A stretch of DNA of 64,000 bases. Source: Craspedostauros australis (Eukaryota; Bacillariophyta; Bacillariophyceae; Mastogloiales; Achnanthaceae). This document shows positions 9,394 to 20,055 of the stretch, one piece after another. A model generated the notes under the pieces. That model did no database searches. It had not been told where the DNA came from and saw nothing but the letters and a program-made list of their open reading frames with translations. Numbering within the stretch: the first letter of the stretch is position 1; the number at the start of each line of letters is the position of its first letter. The stretch spans positions 1,302,001 to 1,366,000 of the forward strand of contig JAMXDE010000003.1 in the NCBI GenBank assembly GCA_026770025.1, written 5' to 3'. A program made the translations under genes and the position numbers.

Positions 9394-10887
9394 TCATGCG
9401 GCTTTAGCGACCACCTTCTGTGCCATGGAACCCCTGCGCTGCGGTTTGGCGATTGCGCGGTCGCTGCATGGTTTGGGTGGCACGCTTTGCCTCGTGCTGT
9501 CGTCGTCGTCATCCGCTTGGTTGGGCTGTTGCGTGGTGAGAGCACAGTCGGTTTCGGAGAATCGACGTGGTAGACGACTTTGGCAGTGCTGATCGAGATC
9601 GCCCCAGATGCACGATGAATCGTCGTCCAGAACGCACACGGCGTCTTGCAACCCCTGCAGGTAAGCAGCGCGTCTCGCCTCCATGCCCGATCGAACGTAG
9701 TGGAAGGCGATGATGTTGGCATCGCAGAAGCCTTTGGCACGTTGATCATCCTGTTCCGACAGGACGGCTTCCAGCGATGCAAGCCGACTCTCGTCCTTCT
9801 CTCTGCGTGTGGCTGTGTCGGCGCAGTTCCATTCCAGCCCGCGAAAGCAGAACGAGTCGTCGTCGTCGTCGTCGTCGTCGTCATCATCCTCATCCTCATC
9901 GCAGTAGGCTTGTACGTGATGCGGATGTTGATATTGCTCGTCCTGCCACTGCGGTTCGACGTGCTGTGGTTGGTTGGGCATGTCCGAGCTTTGCTGCTGC
10001 TGCTGCTGCTGTTGCTGCTCGTCTTGTCTTGACTTTTGAATGTCAGTGCGGCAATCCTCGCGGATTCTGCGGATGTCTTCGGGCTGCAGCCAGGCTGCGC
10101 GCGTTTCTTCAGCGGTGCGCGGAGGGTACATCCTCACCTCGACTTCGCTATTGAAGTGGACCTGTCTCTCCATGATGGTGGGCAATTGGGGTCGAGTTGA
10201 TGAGATGCTGCTGTCGTGGTTGTTGTCGTTGTTGTCGTTGCTGACTTTGGCGTTGTGAAAATATGGCTGGTGTGGTTTGAAGCTGTGGGGAGCGAAGAGC
10301 AAAGAGGGCGGGGACCGCGTCTGCACAGGCAACAACACGAGTACTTGTGTGGGATGTGGCTCCGTGACAAGTCGTGCGGCTATGCGGCTTTGTGAACGTT
10401 GTTGGCGTTGTTGTTGTTGTCGTGGTTGGAACGCTTCTTGTGTCTGAGATGGTGGCGGAAGTTGCTGTTCCGACTGTTCTTGTTTGGAGTCTCTTCGTGT
10501 CTTGGGGTGAAGCCTGGACATTTTATGAGAGGAAGTGCGGTTGCGGCGTGCGGTGTGGGGATGGCATTCCGTCACAGGGACAGCCCCGCCTCCGTTTTCG
10601 GAGGGTGCTGCGAGAGTGTCAATTCGAAGAGACTGACCGAAAAGAGTTGTGGGTGCATGACCAAATGACACTGATGGTTGTTCTTCGTCTCTTTGTTTTC
10701 GGATGCTGATGACAACGTCGTTTTTACCATTGTTGGCGTGGTTGTCACTGCTGCTGTGGCTGCTGCTCCTGCTGGCGCTGTTGCTATCACTGCTGGTGCT
10801 GGCGGTATTAACGCTGTTGTTGAGCTTGGTTTCGTGGTGTTGGTTGGAGTTGGATTGGTGATGGAAAGCCCGCTTGATTGGCATCAT
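9394..10887 (-). CDS. RGLE-motif protein, unknown function
   Basis: 497 residues from tandem ATGs at 10887 and 10884. The first half is Ser/Asn/Gln-rich and probably disordered. From about residue 238 a conserved-looking block begins: QVHFNSEVEV, then TRAAWLQPEDIRRIREDC. A polyQ tract and a run of Asp residues follow, then FRGLEWN, and later VLSEQDDQ, ANIIAFHYVRSG and YLQGLQDAVCVLDD. This order (V-x-F...V, W-x-x-E-D/E, RGLE, VL-x-EQ-x-x-Q, I/A-A-x-x-Y, A-x-x-x-G-x-x-DA) matches a large family of uncharacterised proteins I recall from diatom genomes. I know of no assigned function, and no catalytic motif or membrane segment is visible. The acidic and Gln-rich inserts would suit a nuclear or scaffolding role, but that is a guess. 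Confidence 0.75.
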   Translation of the reverse strand: MMPIKRAFHHQSNSNQHHETKLNNSVNTASTSSDSNSASRSSSHSSSDNHANNGKNDVVISIRKQRDEEQPSVSFGHAPTTLFGQSLRIDTLAAPSENGGGAVPVTECHPHTARRNRTSSHKMSRLHPKTRRDSKQEQSEQQLPPPSQTQEAFQPRQQQQRQQRSQSRIAARLVTEPHPTQVLVLLPVQTRSPPSLLFAPHSFKPHQPYFHNAKVSNDNNDNNHDSSISSTRPQLPTIMERQVHFNSEVEVRMYPPRTAEETRAAWLQPEDIRRIREDCRTDIQKSRQDEQQQQQQQQQSSDMPNQPQHVEPQWQDEQYQHPHHVQAYCDEDEDDDDDDDDDDDSFCFRGLEWNCADTATRREKDESRLASLEAVLSEQDDQRAKGFCDANIIAFHYVRSGMEARRAAYLQGLQDAVCVLDDDSSCIWGDLDQHCQSRLPRRFSETDCALTTQQPNQADDDDDSTRQSVPPKPCSDRAIAKPQRRGSMAQKVVAKAA

Positions 10888-13455
10888 GATGCTGTGTTTT
10901 TGTGCTTTTGGGTGACTTGGTTTTCTTTTTGTGAGGTCTCGGGTGTGGGCCCAGAACAGTCAACGAACTCAGCGCCACAGACGGGTTTGAATTGTTTAAC
11001 CGTCACATTGATTCAAAGACATAAGAAATAAAATGACTGGTTTGGCGATGTCCATGGCAGTATCTGCACTCGCGCAAGCGTGTCAACAGATAAGAACATG
11101 TGGGAAGGCGAAATGCAAGCCTATGTAGTGGACGAGCAAAGCTCAATCAAACCATTGCAAAAGTGTCTTGGGATGAACGAGTGGGAACAGTCACATGAAA
11201 CGTCGTCTTTGTAACTGTGTGCGTCGTCTAGCGCGTCTCTCCTGAACATGGAGTTGACACATCCACATGTGTTGTGCGAGAAAAACCGGGATTTGGTGTT
11301 ATTCAAAAATACTGCACAGCGTGACCGCCTTCGTCGGCTTTCGCCTTCGCGGTACAACTCTGCACGTGCAGATACCCTCCGACTTCTCTTTCCTCGTACT
11401 CGTTGAGCGACTGGCTTCGATCTGAGCCTCACGAGATGGAGTCTTGACCCAAGGACTCAGCAGGGTGCAGCACTTAGTCTAAATTTAACTAGAATGCCTG
11501 AGGACATCATCCAAGAGCACGTCATCCAACCTCCTTCAAGATAGCCTCGGGTTCCACAAACAAACAAAGCCATCGAAGCGTCGACACCGACAAAACCATC
11601 CAAACGAGCTGCTCGGGTTGGGAATGAAATGTAAACCGCGCAAACCTATGGCAACATTTATAAGATGTTAGAGTGCCCATGATCGTACACAACCATGCGC
11701 GATGCGCATGATTCGATAGGAATTTCTCGATTTATTGTGCTTCGATCCAGACCACGTACTCGTGCACGATCGGCACGAGTAGGTAATTCAAACACGACGT
11801 TGTTGGTACTCATCCAAGAGCGGATGTGCCATCCTCACCATTACATTTACTCTGCAGCACCATCTACTCAAGAGTACTGTTTGTCTTTGCGACGGCAGAG
11901 GGGTCGGTATGAGCATCAGAATCAGCACAAGTGTCAGCATCGCTTTCATAGGTCGTACGAGTCAACAGTGGATTAGATCGCGAGATGGCAGCACCTGCGA
12001 TCTATGGCATGTCTGGGTGCGGTGCGACTGATGTGCTACTGATGTGTGTAATGCATATAATACGACCTAGTTACCGAAAGGAAAGCGCGCCTTCGTGTTT
12101 GAGGACTCTCTGCTCGTACACTGCGAAGGAGAGATCCATTCTCGTGGGGTGCAATACCTCGCGGAGCGAATGGATGACCAGAAGGTTTCCAATGCACCTC
12201 TGTGGGTTCCAGTAAGACCACACACAAGCCCGCTGTTGGTTCAACGCATGATCGACCTGATCCTTCGTCTTCGATCACTGTGGTCCTCATGGATTGCATT
12301 GCATTTCGTGATCCTTGCTGCTGCATAACGACGATGATGGGGCATGTGTCGAAGGGGCCCTTCGCTCAAATCGTCGCCGCCATCCAATCCAAGTTTATCC
12401 GTGTTTGGCGACCTCTTTCTTCCTGTGAAACAAACATTATATAACAGGTGTTCTCTCTCTCTCTCTCTCGAGTGTTTGCATGTGTGGTACGCACATCTGT
12501 GTGCGAGTGTCGCAATCTAGGTATCAGTGATCGCCCTTGCGCGTCTGAGTGTCAAGCGGCGGAGTGGACCAGGGTTTGATACGATCGAAAAGGGATTGCA
12601 GAACCTGCGTGGTTCCCCCTCTCCCGTGTGTGCAGATTCAAACAACAAATCGTTCTCGTCTTATGAAATGGATTCTTTTGTGAAGAGCTTGCCAAACAAG
12701 AAGTGATGGATTCATCCAACACCGTATTGACGTGATGTTCGACGAGCCACGAGCTGATGGAGTGCACATTTGGAACGATCGTTGTTGCTCGTGCTGCCTC
12801 ATTGCCGATGGCGGCACTGTCACGAGAAGAGTACCGATCTCGCTTCTCTCCAATTTCATCATTCGTGCGAACCTCTCATTCACTCTGAAGGTCACTGTTC
12901 GTTCCCACGGAACGACAGCATGGACACTTGTGTGGGCACAATGGGCAGCCCTTTGTTACCCTCGTCCGTGGAAAGTGCAACTATGATCAAGCGGAGGAAA
13001 CCAGAAATGTCGGGTTCACGAGCCGAATGAGCGGCCGTCACGCTTTGATTTGGCCTCGGGCATCAGTGAACACTGCGAAAACGAAAACCACAGCAAGGCC
13101 TAAGTTTAGTATGTTAGGCGATATTGACTTAATAAACACTAATGAAGTACGCATGATTCGTTTTCGACCCGCGTGACTCATTCGACGTTCGCGCCAAAAA
13201 GAGATCGCGCCATTTCTGACAACAACGCGACAAAATCCCGTATCGCCAAACTCGCTCGGACGATCCAACACGCAAACAAAAAACAGCAACGAGACGACTC
13301 CATTCCATTCTGTGGCGTCTGGTTGTTTCCATTTCTCACACAAATCACAATCGTACAAACGTAGACGCAAGCGCAGACACAAGCACAGAAACACAACATC
13401 AATCATTGCATCAACACCAACGCCAACAACAGCAGCAGCAGCTGCAGCAGCGACC
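10888..13455. other. Divergent intergenic region
   Basis: About 2.6 kb between the divergent starts of the RGLE-family gene and CTF4. It contains a short (TC)n run near 12451-12469 and scattered AT-rich tracts. Frames here are under about 105 residues and none looks coding. Promoters of both genes presumably lie at its ends. Confidence 0.6.
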
Positions 13456-16400
13456 ATGAGTGCGATGGATGCGCCAACAACAACAACGACGACGACGACA
13501 ACACCGAAGGATGTCCATGATCTTGGATTGGAATTCGACGATGACGAGGAGTTCCCATGTCGGTTGATCAAGTTCCCCGTTTGGAAATCGAGTGAGGCAG
13601 CAGCAGGCGATGATGGCAATGGTCGCCAGCCGACCTCCCGCATCGATATGGTATCGTACGGTGGCGACGATGGCGTCATCACCTCGATGAGCATGAACAT
13701 GACAGCAGAATCAACGAAAGACGACAGCAATGATGCATCCTCAACTCAAAAGACAATGCCATCCCTGCTGTCCAAGTCACGCATCGCCCGGACCTTCGAT
13801 GAATCCGTGAGAGCCGTTGCGGTTTCCCATGACGGCAAGCGCGTGGCTGTGGGATTCCAAACGGGCCGCACGACCATCTTGCAGTACGATGACTACGATG
13901 GCACATCACGACATCCATTCTGCCGCAGTTCCGCCACCACGCAGTCTCACTTCGGGACGCAGGACAGCGACAGCATGCAGGATCTCGACTTTGGCGATGG
14001 CCTGAGCCAGACTGACGAGGATCAGGAAATCACAGGACCGCACTTGCAGGCACCCGTGCGTGATATGCTCTTCCTGCCGTTCGCCGACTCGAAGGACAGC
14101 TACTTCCTCGCCATCGCTTCCGAGCACTCCTTCTGCATCGTCAATGCCACATCCAGCGAAAGCATCCGCGAGTTCGGACGCGCGTTGGAGCATGACTGCG
14201 AAGAGCACCATTTCGAAAACGGCATCCGCAGTCTGGCCTACAACCACACCCTGAGATGTTTGGCCACGCTGAGCATGGATGGACGGGTGTGCTTGTGGGA
14301 TCTGCAGGCCGCCGCCACGGCGAAGCAATGGAAGCTGGCCCATCAAGAGAAGAAGAAGTGCATCCCGCAGGCCGACACGGGTGAGACCTTCGGAGCGGAT
14401 CCTTGGGATCGTTCGTGCCGTCCGTTGTTCATCACTCAGCCATCGGCTTCGTCATCCAGTGACGCAAGCGTCTACCTCCTGACGCCCGGTCAGACGCAGC
14501 CAGTCATTCGCCGCATCTCCCGAGAGGGCAACAACGGCATCGTTTCTGTTCAGGAACTTGTCCTGAACAAGACATCATCGAGCGACGCATCCAGCATCGG
14601 TCACGTCGAACCCATCACGCAGTTGGTGCAAGAACAGGGAACATCTGCAACGGCGACGGCATTTGGCTTTGTCTCGAGCGGACGTGACGGCAACTTGGTC
14701 CAATGGACCGTGTCGACGCCAACTGGCGGCGATGCAAAGCAATGCTCCACCACCAGCCGGCGCATCGCCATGCCCAATGCCTTCGCAGCTGTCGATCTGC
14801 AGTTCGCCTCCAACATGTCGCCCAGCGCTGAACTCCAAGGCAGATTGATGATGGTCAGCGCCAAGGCCAAGTGCCACATGTTGAACGTTCCCGCATGGAA
14901 GCCACCATCCGAGAAGGCAGCCACAAAACCTGCCACGTCCTCAAAGCTGTTCAAGGACATCGATACGAACGTCGACGATCTGCTCGTGGACTCCGATGAT
15001 GAGGAGGAGAACGAGATGGACATGGGAGCAGAGGATAGCATGAATCCGCAATTCGATACTCAAGATGCAGCCACAATCAAGGCTGCCATGAAAGGCGGCA
15101 GTGCCCCCAAGAAGACTGTGCGGTTTGTGGATGACGAGGCAGACGAGGACGATGATGGCAATGGTGATGATTATGGCCTCACGCAGACACCACAAAGCAA
15201 CCCAGAAGAAGGACTGGAAGATATCGTCGGTGCGCCTTCTGATATTGCTGCCACAACCGGTGATCAGCTCACCCAGGATGTCGGAGATAACACCGAGGAC
15301 GGTGACAACGGCATGGCCAACATTCTCCAGCAAGATGACGAAGATGAAGATGGTGAGCTGGGACAGTATCAACCCTTGGATGGCGCAACAACACGGTCTG
15401 TGCACGGCAGACATGTCATGACTTTGCCTCCGCAACCGCCGTTCGCTCCATCCGCCACACCGCTGGATCTACCACGACGATTCATGTGCTGGAATCACAT
15501 CGGCGCCATCACGCTCGCGCAAGGCGACGAGGATCTCAACGGTCGCCGACAGCAGCGCAACATTGTCGACATCACTTTCACGGACTCGGCCTTCCGTCGC
15601 CCCATCAGTTTCACCGACAACCAAGGTTTCATCCTGGGATCGTTGGGAGAAGACGGCGGCATCTTCGCCACGGACACGCAGGATCCGGATGATGAGGATC
15701 ACACCAACAGCGCCAGCAACGACATGGACGACGACATGGACAACCAAGAATTGGATGACGTCGTGGACGGTTTGAACATCTCGGAACGCACCAAGGCTGC
15801 TGTCCGCCGCAGTCGCCGACGACGTGATCGCGGATCGTCTCAGGCAACCGGATCCAGCATCTACTTCCATCGATTCGAAACCTTCGGATCGCAGCGTGAC
15901 AAGGATTGGTACCTCACTCTGCCAAGCGGTGAGCGTGCCCTCGGAGCTGCCAGCGGTAAAGGATGGGCGGCAGTGGCAACAAGGTAAGACCGGACTGAAG
16001 TGAGAAGCCAAGCGCGAACTTGTGGTGATGTGATGTGATGTGATGTGATGTATTGTTGCTGCCGCCGTGGATATGCTGCGAATATCGTCATCACTTTTTG
16101 CTCAACGTTGATCGATCGAAACATCTCTGATTCCTGTTATGTCTATTGTCGAAACTTGAACTCCCTTTCCAACTCCCATGCTCCAGCCGCCGATACCTAC
16201 GATTCTTTACGAGCGGCGGCAATCAAGGAGTCGTTGTCTGCTTGCCAGGCAACGTCGTTTCCATGGTGGGCCGTTCGCAATTCCTCGCTGTTGTGTATCA
16301 CACCAACTCACCGTTGATGGATGGCACTCAACAACTCGCGTACAGGGTGTACGATGCAGTCCACTTCAAGCTGGTTGCGACCGGTCCAGTGTCGTCGATC

Positions 16401-17668
16401 AGTGACACCACCAACCTGTACTGGCTGGGCTTCAGCAATGACGCCGCACTGATGATCATGGATTCCGGCGGCATGCTTTCCATGTTGATCCCAACAAACT
16501 CCGATGGCGACGATGGCACCACCACGCACACGCCACACAGCTGGGAGCTATCGCCTGCGTTGGACACGAGAGGACTCCGCAAATCCGACGACGATCAATT
16601 CTGGCCGGTCACTGTCCAAGATGGCAAACTCGTTTGCGTTCCGTTGAAGGGTGGCAATCAGTTCCCCGACGCAGCACGCAAACCAATCACGACATCGATG
16701 GGGCTCAAGCTTCCGCTTGCCACGCGCGATAACTGGCAGAGGTGAGTAATTGTGATGACGGACGACACTTGCAACATGCATTGTGTGGAGTCTATTCATG
16801 CGTACTTGTGTGTGTGTGTTCGTGTTGAGAAAGAAAACTAACCTCTCAACATGCCTGTTTCTCCTTCCTTTCCTATTCCCTTTTGTCCATGCATTTGCAC
16901 ATCGCCATATCATACGCAGCACTCAACTGGAGGAGCTGTCCGTGCGATCCAACCTCGCGTTGGGTCACAAGCGGACAATGCACGAGCTGACGTCCACGGA
17001 CGCAGCGGATGACGACTTCGAACGAGAGTACACGCGAATGTGCGCTCAAGTGGTACGTATCATGAACAGATATCTGATTCATGGATTGATTGAATGAATG
17101 AACGAGGAGGATTGCACCAAGCCCTGTCTCTGGTGGATGTAAGCACCGATCATGCTCATGCAATTTCTGTACTCCACGCACGTCCTTTCTCACACAATCC
17201 AACATGCATCCAACCCATATTTGTCTCTCTTTGCCCTCTGCGTCGCCACCAACCATTGAATTTCTTCCATTCACACTACGTGCATATGCATTCGCCCATT
17301 CTCCACAACAGGACAAGGTGACGTTGAAGCTCTTCCAGACAGTCGTTCAGGCAGGCAAGCTGGAGCGCGGGCTGGACCTGTTGGATAGACTGCACTTGGA
17401 GAAGAGTTACGACATTGCCGCAACTATCGCGGGCAGACACGACAAGCTCGTCGACATGATCGAGGCAGCCCGCGATGACAAGTTCGCCGATCCCGAGGAT
17501 GACGATGTCAGTGACTATGGAAGCCAATCGATGGCCTCTGCAGCTGCGACGACGACGACGACAGCCAAGACGGCGCACGTGAGCCCGATCAGCGACGCCA
17601 AGCGACTCTTCGAGTATTCCTCCAATCCAATGCAGAGCAACAAGAAGCAGCGCCGTGGCATTTTCTAG
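13456..17668 (+). CDS. CTF4: CTF4 / WDHD1 (And-1) replisome adaptor
   Basis: Four exons: 13456-15983, 16187-16741, 16920-17052 and 17312-17668; phases agree across all three GT-AG introns, giving about 1190 residues. I chose the ATG at 13456; the longer open frame upstream starts only with GTG. The N-terminal third is WD40-like (DGKRVAVGFQTGRT; GIRSLAYN; LATLSMDGRVCLWDL; SSGRDGNLVQW). An acidic disordered linker follows. Across the first intron the protein reads GWAAVAT-SRRYLRFFTSGG, the start of the WDHD1/Ctf4 second beta-propeller, which continues with VVSMVGRSQFLAVVYH and LYWLGFS. The C-terminal helices (DKVTLKLFQTVVQAGKLERGLDL) match the domain that trimerises Ctf4 and binds CMG helicase, Pol alpha and client peptides. 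There is no C-terminal HMG box, unlike animal WDHD1. Expected role: coupling helicase and primase at replication forks in the nucleus. Confidence 0.92.
16024..16051. repeat. (GTGAT)n microsatellite in CTF4 intron 1
   Basis: About five tandem GTGAT units inside the first CTF4 intron. It is non-coding and a possible length polymorphism. Confidence 0.85.
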
Positions 17669-18225
17669 AGAGAGAGAGAGAGTAATCATTATTGGTTGCT
17701 CCAGAGTAATCGCACAATAGCGACACGAAGATCGGACGCAAACGATGGGGAAGAGTTCAAACTCGAAAGATATTACAAATATGAACCACACTTCATCCTA
17801 TTGTATGAATCGCAACAACAAATTCAAGCAAAAGACACATGCCTCTCTAGAGAGTCTGTCTGCCCTGCTGTCGTCTTCTCGTACATTGAATGCAGACGAA
17901 GTACCTGCTGTTGATGAAGAGACGACGTTTCCCCTTTGTGCAAATAATGTTGTCGATGCAACAATGAGGGGAATGTTTGCCCGAGTGAGGTTCTTCTTCC
18001 ACTTGGAAACAACATGGGGTAGAGGAATCTCGATTGCAATAGTTCTCAATGTAGACGTTGGGGACGGCAACCATGAATGCACACCATCCTCCCTCGGAGT
18101 TTGAGGGTCGCAATGCGTTCATGTGTGGTACGGGCGCCACCTGCCGTTCATCGTCCACCACAATCCAGCTCCCTGAGTTCGTTTCGCATTGGCAAGGATA
18201 TAAAATAAAGCATGTACAAGTCTCC
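17669..18225. other. Convergent intergenic region
   Basis: 3' flanks of CTF4 and the HTH protein gene. A (GA)n run directly follows the CTF4 stop. No gene was seen. Confidence 0.6.
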
Positions 18226-19365
18226 TCACGGATCGGTTTCTTCGCTGTCCGTGTCGTCGCCCTCCTCGGAAACCTCGTCGGCGTTGGGCTCGGCTCTCGC
18301 TTCTCCTTGCTGCTGCTGTTGCTCCTGCTGCTGCTGTTGCTCCTGCTGCTGCTGTTGCTCCTGCTGCTGCTGTTGCTCCTGCTGCTGCTGTTGCTCCTGC
18401 TGCTGCTCCTGTTGCTGCGCATTCTTGGATTCATTGCTTTGATTGTCAGCATCAATCATGGCAAGAACGTTGATGTCGTGCAGGCTGGAGGGAGGCATTT
18501 TGAGAGCGGCCGCGATGCTTCTGAGAGTTTTGGTTTGGTGACTCGGCAAGTTGCGGATCGCCTTTCGGATCTCATCAGGATCGTACTTGGACTTGCGCTT
18601 GCGCCGCGGCTTGCGCTTGATTTCGTAGGCGTAAATGGGGGCATTCGGCGTGCCAACATTGACCAATGAATCCTTGCGAAGCTTCTGTAGAGTCGTTGTT
18701 GAGACGCCGAAGCGTCTTGCGACGGCACCAAGGATCCCTGCTGGCAAGCGTCCGTCTGGAGGGTTGGCCGGCAACGAGGCCAGGGCTTTCCATTTCATGT
18801 TGATGTCCAGGTCCGTTCGTTTCTTTCTAGGCGGTCGTTCCGTCGCGGGCTCCTCGGTGCGTTCCATGGTGTGTGCTGGGGTTTGTGCCGGGGTTTGTGC
18901 CGGGATTCGTTGCATAGTTTGTTGCATGGATTGTTGCAGGGTTTGTTGCCTGGTGTGTTCCGTGGTTCGTTCTGTGGTGGGTTTCACGCTGTGGTGGATG
19001 GTTCGTTGCATAGTTTGTTGCACGCCATGATGCACGCAGTGTTGCATGGTGTGTTGCCTGGTTTGTTGCATAGTTGGTTGCATAGTTGGTTGCACACTGT
19101 GTTGCACGCCTTGCTGCACACCATGATGCATGGTATGATGCATGGTATGATGCATGGTGTGTTGCCTGGTTTGTTGCATGGTAGGTTGCCTGGGTTGTTG
19201 CATGGTAGGTTGCATGGTGTGTTCCCTGGTTGGTTGCGTGGTGCGTTCCATGATGGCTTTTACGAGATGTGGACTCATAGAGTTACAAGTATTCAGGGCA
19301 ATGCTGTGCTCTTTGATGAGATCAGGTGAAGGCCCCTTTAGTTGTGTAATAATAGAACTCGGCAT
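18226..19365 (-). CDS. Transposase-type HTH DNA-binding protein without catalytic domain
   Basis: 379 residues from the ATG at 19365-19363; the longer frame upstream begins with TTG. Residues ~45-175 are a four-residue repeat (T-M-Q-Q, T-M-H-H, T-R-Q-H and variants). Residues ~180-295 resemble the bipartite DNA-binding region of Tc1/mariner-like transposases. The first helix-turn-helix has PDGRLPAGILGAVARRFGVS followed by TTTLQKL. A basic linker KRKPRRKRKSKYDPDEI leads to a second HTH, TLRSIAAALKMPPSSLHDI. In a mariner transposase a DDE catalytic domain would follow. Here the frame instead enters a ~30-residue linker, a QQQE polyQ tract and an acidic tail ending DDTDSEETDP. The frame is intact. 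It could be a domesticated DNA-binding factor or a truncated remnant that happens to be open; the HTH call itself is an inference from motif spacing. Confidence 0.7.
   Translation of the reverse strand: MPSSIITQLKGPSPDLIKEHSIALNTCNSMSPHLVKAIMERTTQPTREHTMQPTMQQPRQPTMQQTRQHTMHHTMHHTMHHGVQQGVQHSVQPTMQPTMQQTRQHTMQHCVHHGVQQTMQRTIHHSVKPTTERTTEHTRQQTLQQSMQQTMQRIPAQTPAQTPAHTMERTEEPATERPPRKKRTDLDINMKWKALASLPANPPDGRLPAGILGAVARRFGVSTTTLQKLRKDSLVNVGTPNAPIYAYEIKRKPRRKRKSKYDPDEIRKAIRNLPSHQTKTLRSIAAALKMPPSSLHDINVLAMIDADNQSNESKNAQQQEQQQEQQQQQEQQQQQEQQQQQEQQQQQEQQQQQGEARAEPNADEVSEEGDDTDSEETDP
18308..18417. repeat. 18-bp coding repeat (polyQ/E)
   Basis: Tandem 18-bp units of CTG and CTC triplets which, on the minus strand, encode repeated QQQQQE. 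They lie near the C terminus of the HTH protein. Confidence 0.9.
18870..19255. repeat. 12-bp period coding minisatellite
   Basis: Degenerate units of about 12 bp (variants of TTGCATGGTTTG) encode the four-residue repeats of the HTH protein. There are roughly 30 diverged copies, with some higher-order blocks duplicated. Confidence 0.85.
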
Positions 19366-20055
19366 GAATTGTAGAATACGATTATGAGAGAGTGCTGACC
19401 GAGACGGAGAGGCAAGGACGAGACGCTCACACAAAGATGCGCATACGCTGCGCGTCCGATAGCAATGACGAGCTCACGTGGCCAGACACCGTTGCTTTCA
19501 TTGACGTGGGATTCAAGCCTGCCGTTTCGCACGTGCGACTCCGATCGAGAAAGTTTCGCCCTTCACAACGACACAATACCGTTCGGAGGGCTGTGACTTT
19601 TCCGATCGGAGTAGCTAGCCATTTTCGGCCACAACTCGTGTAAAAAACTCGAGGAATCTTCACGCGAACAGAAACAGAAATTAATAAGATGTATCCCAAT
19701 TGAACCGTAACTCCGAATAGGAATATCTAACTTCTTCGTGTTTGGTCTACGATCAACCCGAATAAACGTTCTGTCTCGAAAAGGTCATTTCGAGTCATGT
19801 CACGGGAGCGCATTGCGAAAAAGAATCTTTTCTCCTTTTTGTGCACAACCATTTTCTCCCAACGAGATGACCGACATCTCTCCTTCTCGCTCTGTTGGCC
19901 TCGTTCTCGCCATCGTTGCACATTCGTCATTCGCCATTGCCACCATTGCTCCTGTCGCCATCATAGTATTATAACAATAAGTGGCCTTCCTGTCAATCCA
20001 TTGAAGTGCAAGACAATATCATACAATCCCCCAATCGATAGTTGAAGTGAGCACC
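19366..20055. other. Divergent promoter region
   Basis: About 690 bp separate the divergent starts of the HTH gene and the CRAL-TRIO gene. A TATTATAACAAT stretch lies near 19970, about 85 bp before the CRAL-TRIO ATG. No gene was seen. Confidence 0.5.

Noticed and set aside
13312-13455. Longer CTF4 N terminus starting at GTG 13312
   Set aside because: Nuclear genes start at ATG. The ATG at 13456 has a good context (cgaccATGa) and precedes the conserved region; the extra codons are low-complexity leader.
19366-19434. Longer N terminus for the HTH protein (TTG start)
   Set aside because: No ATG in the extension; the first ATG at 19365 is adequate.
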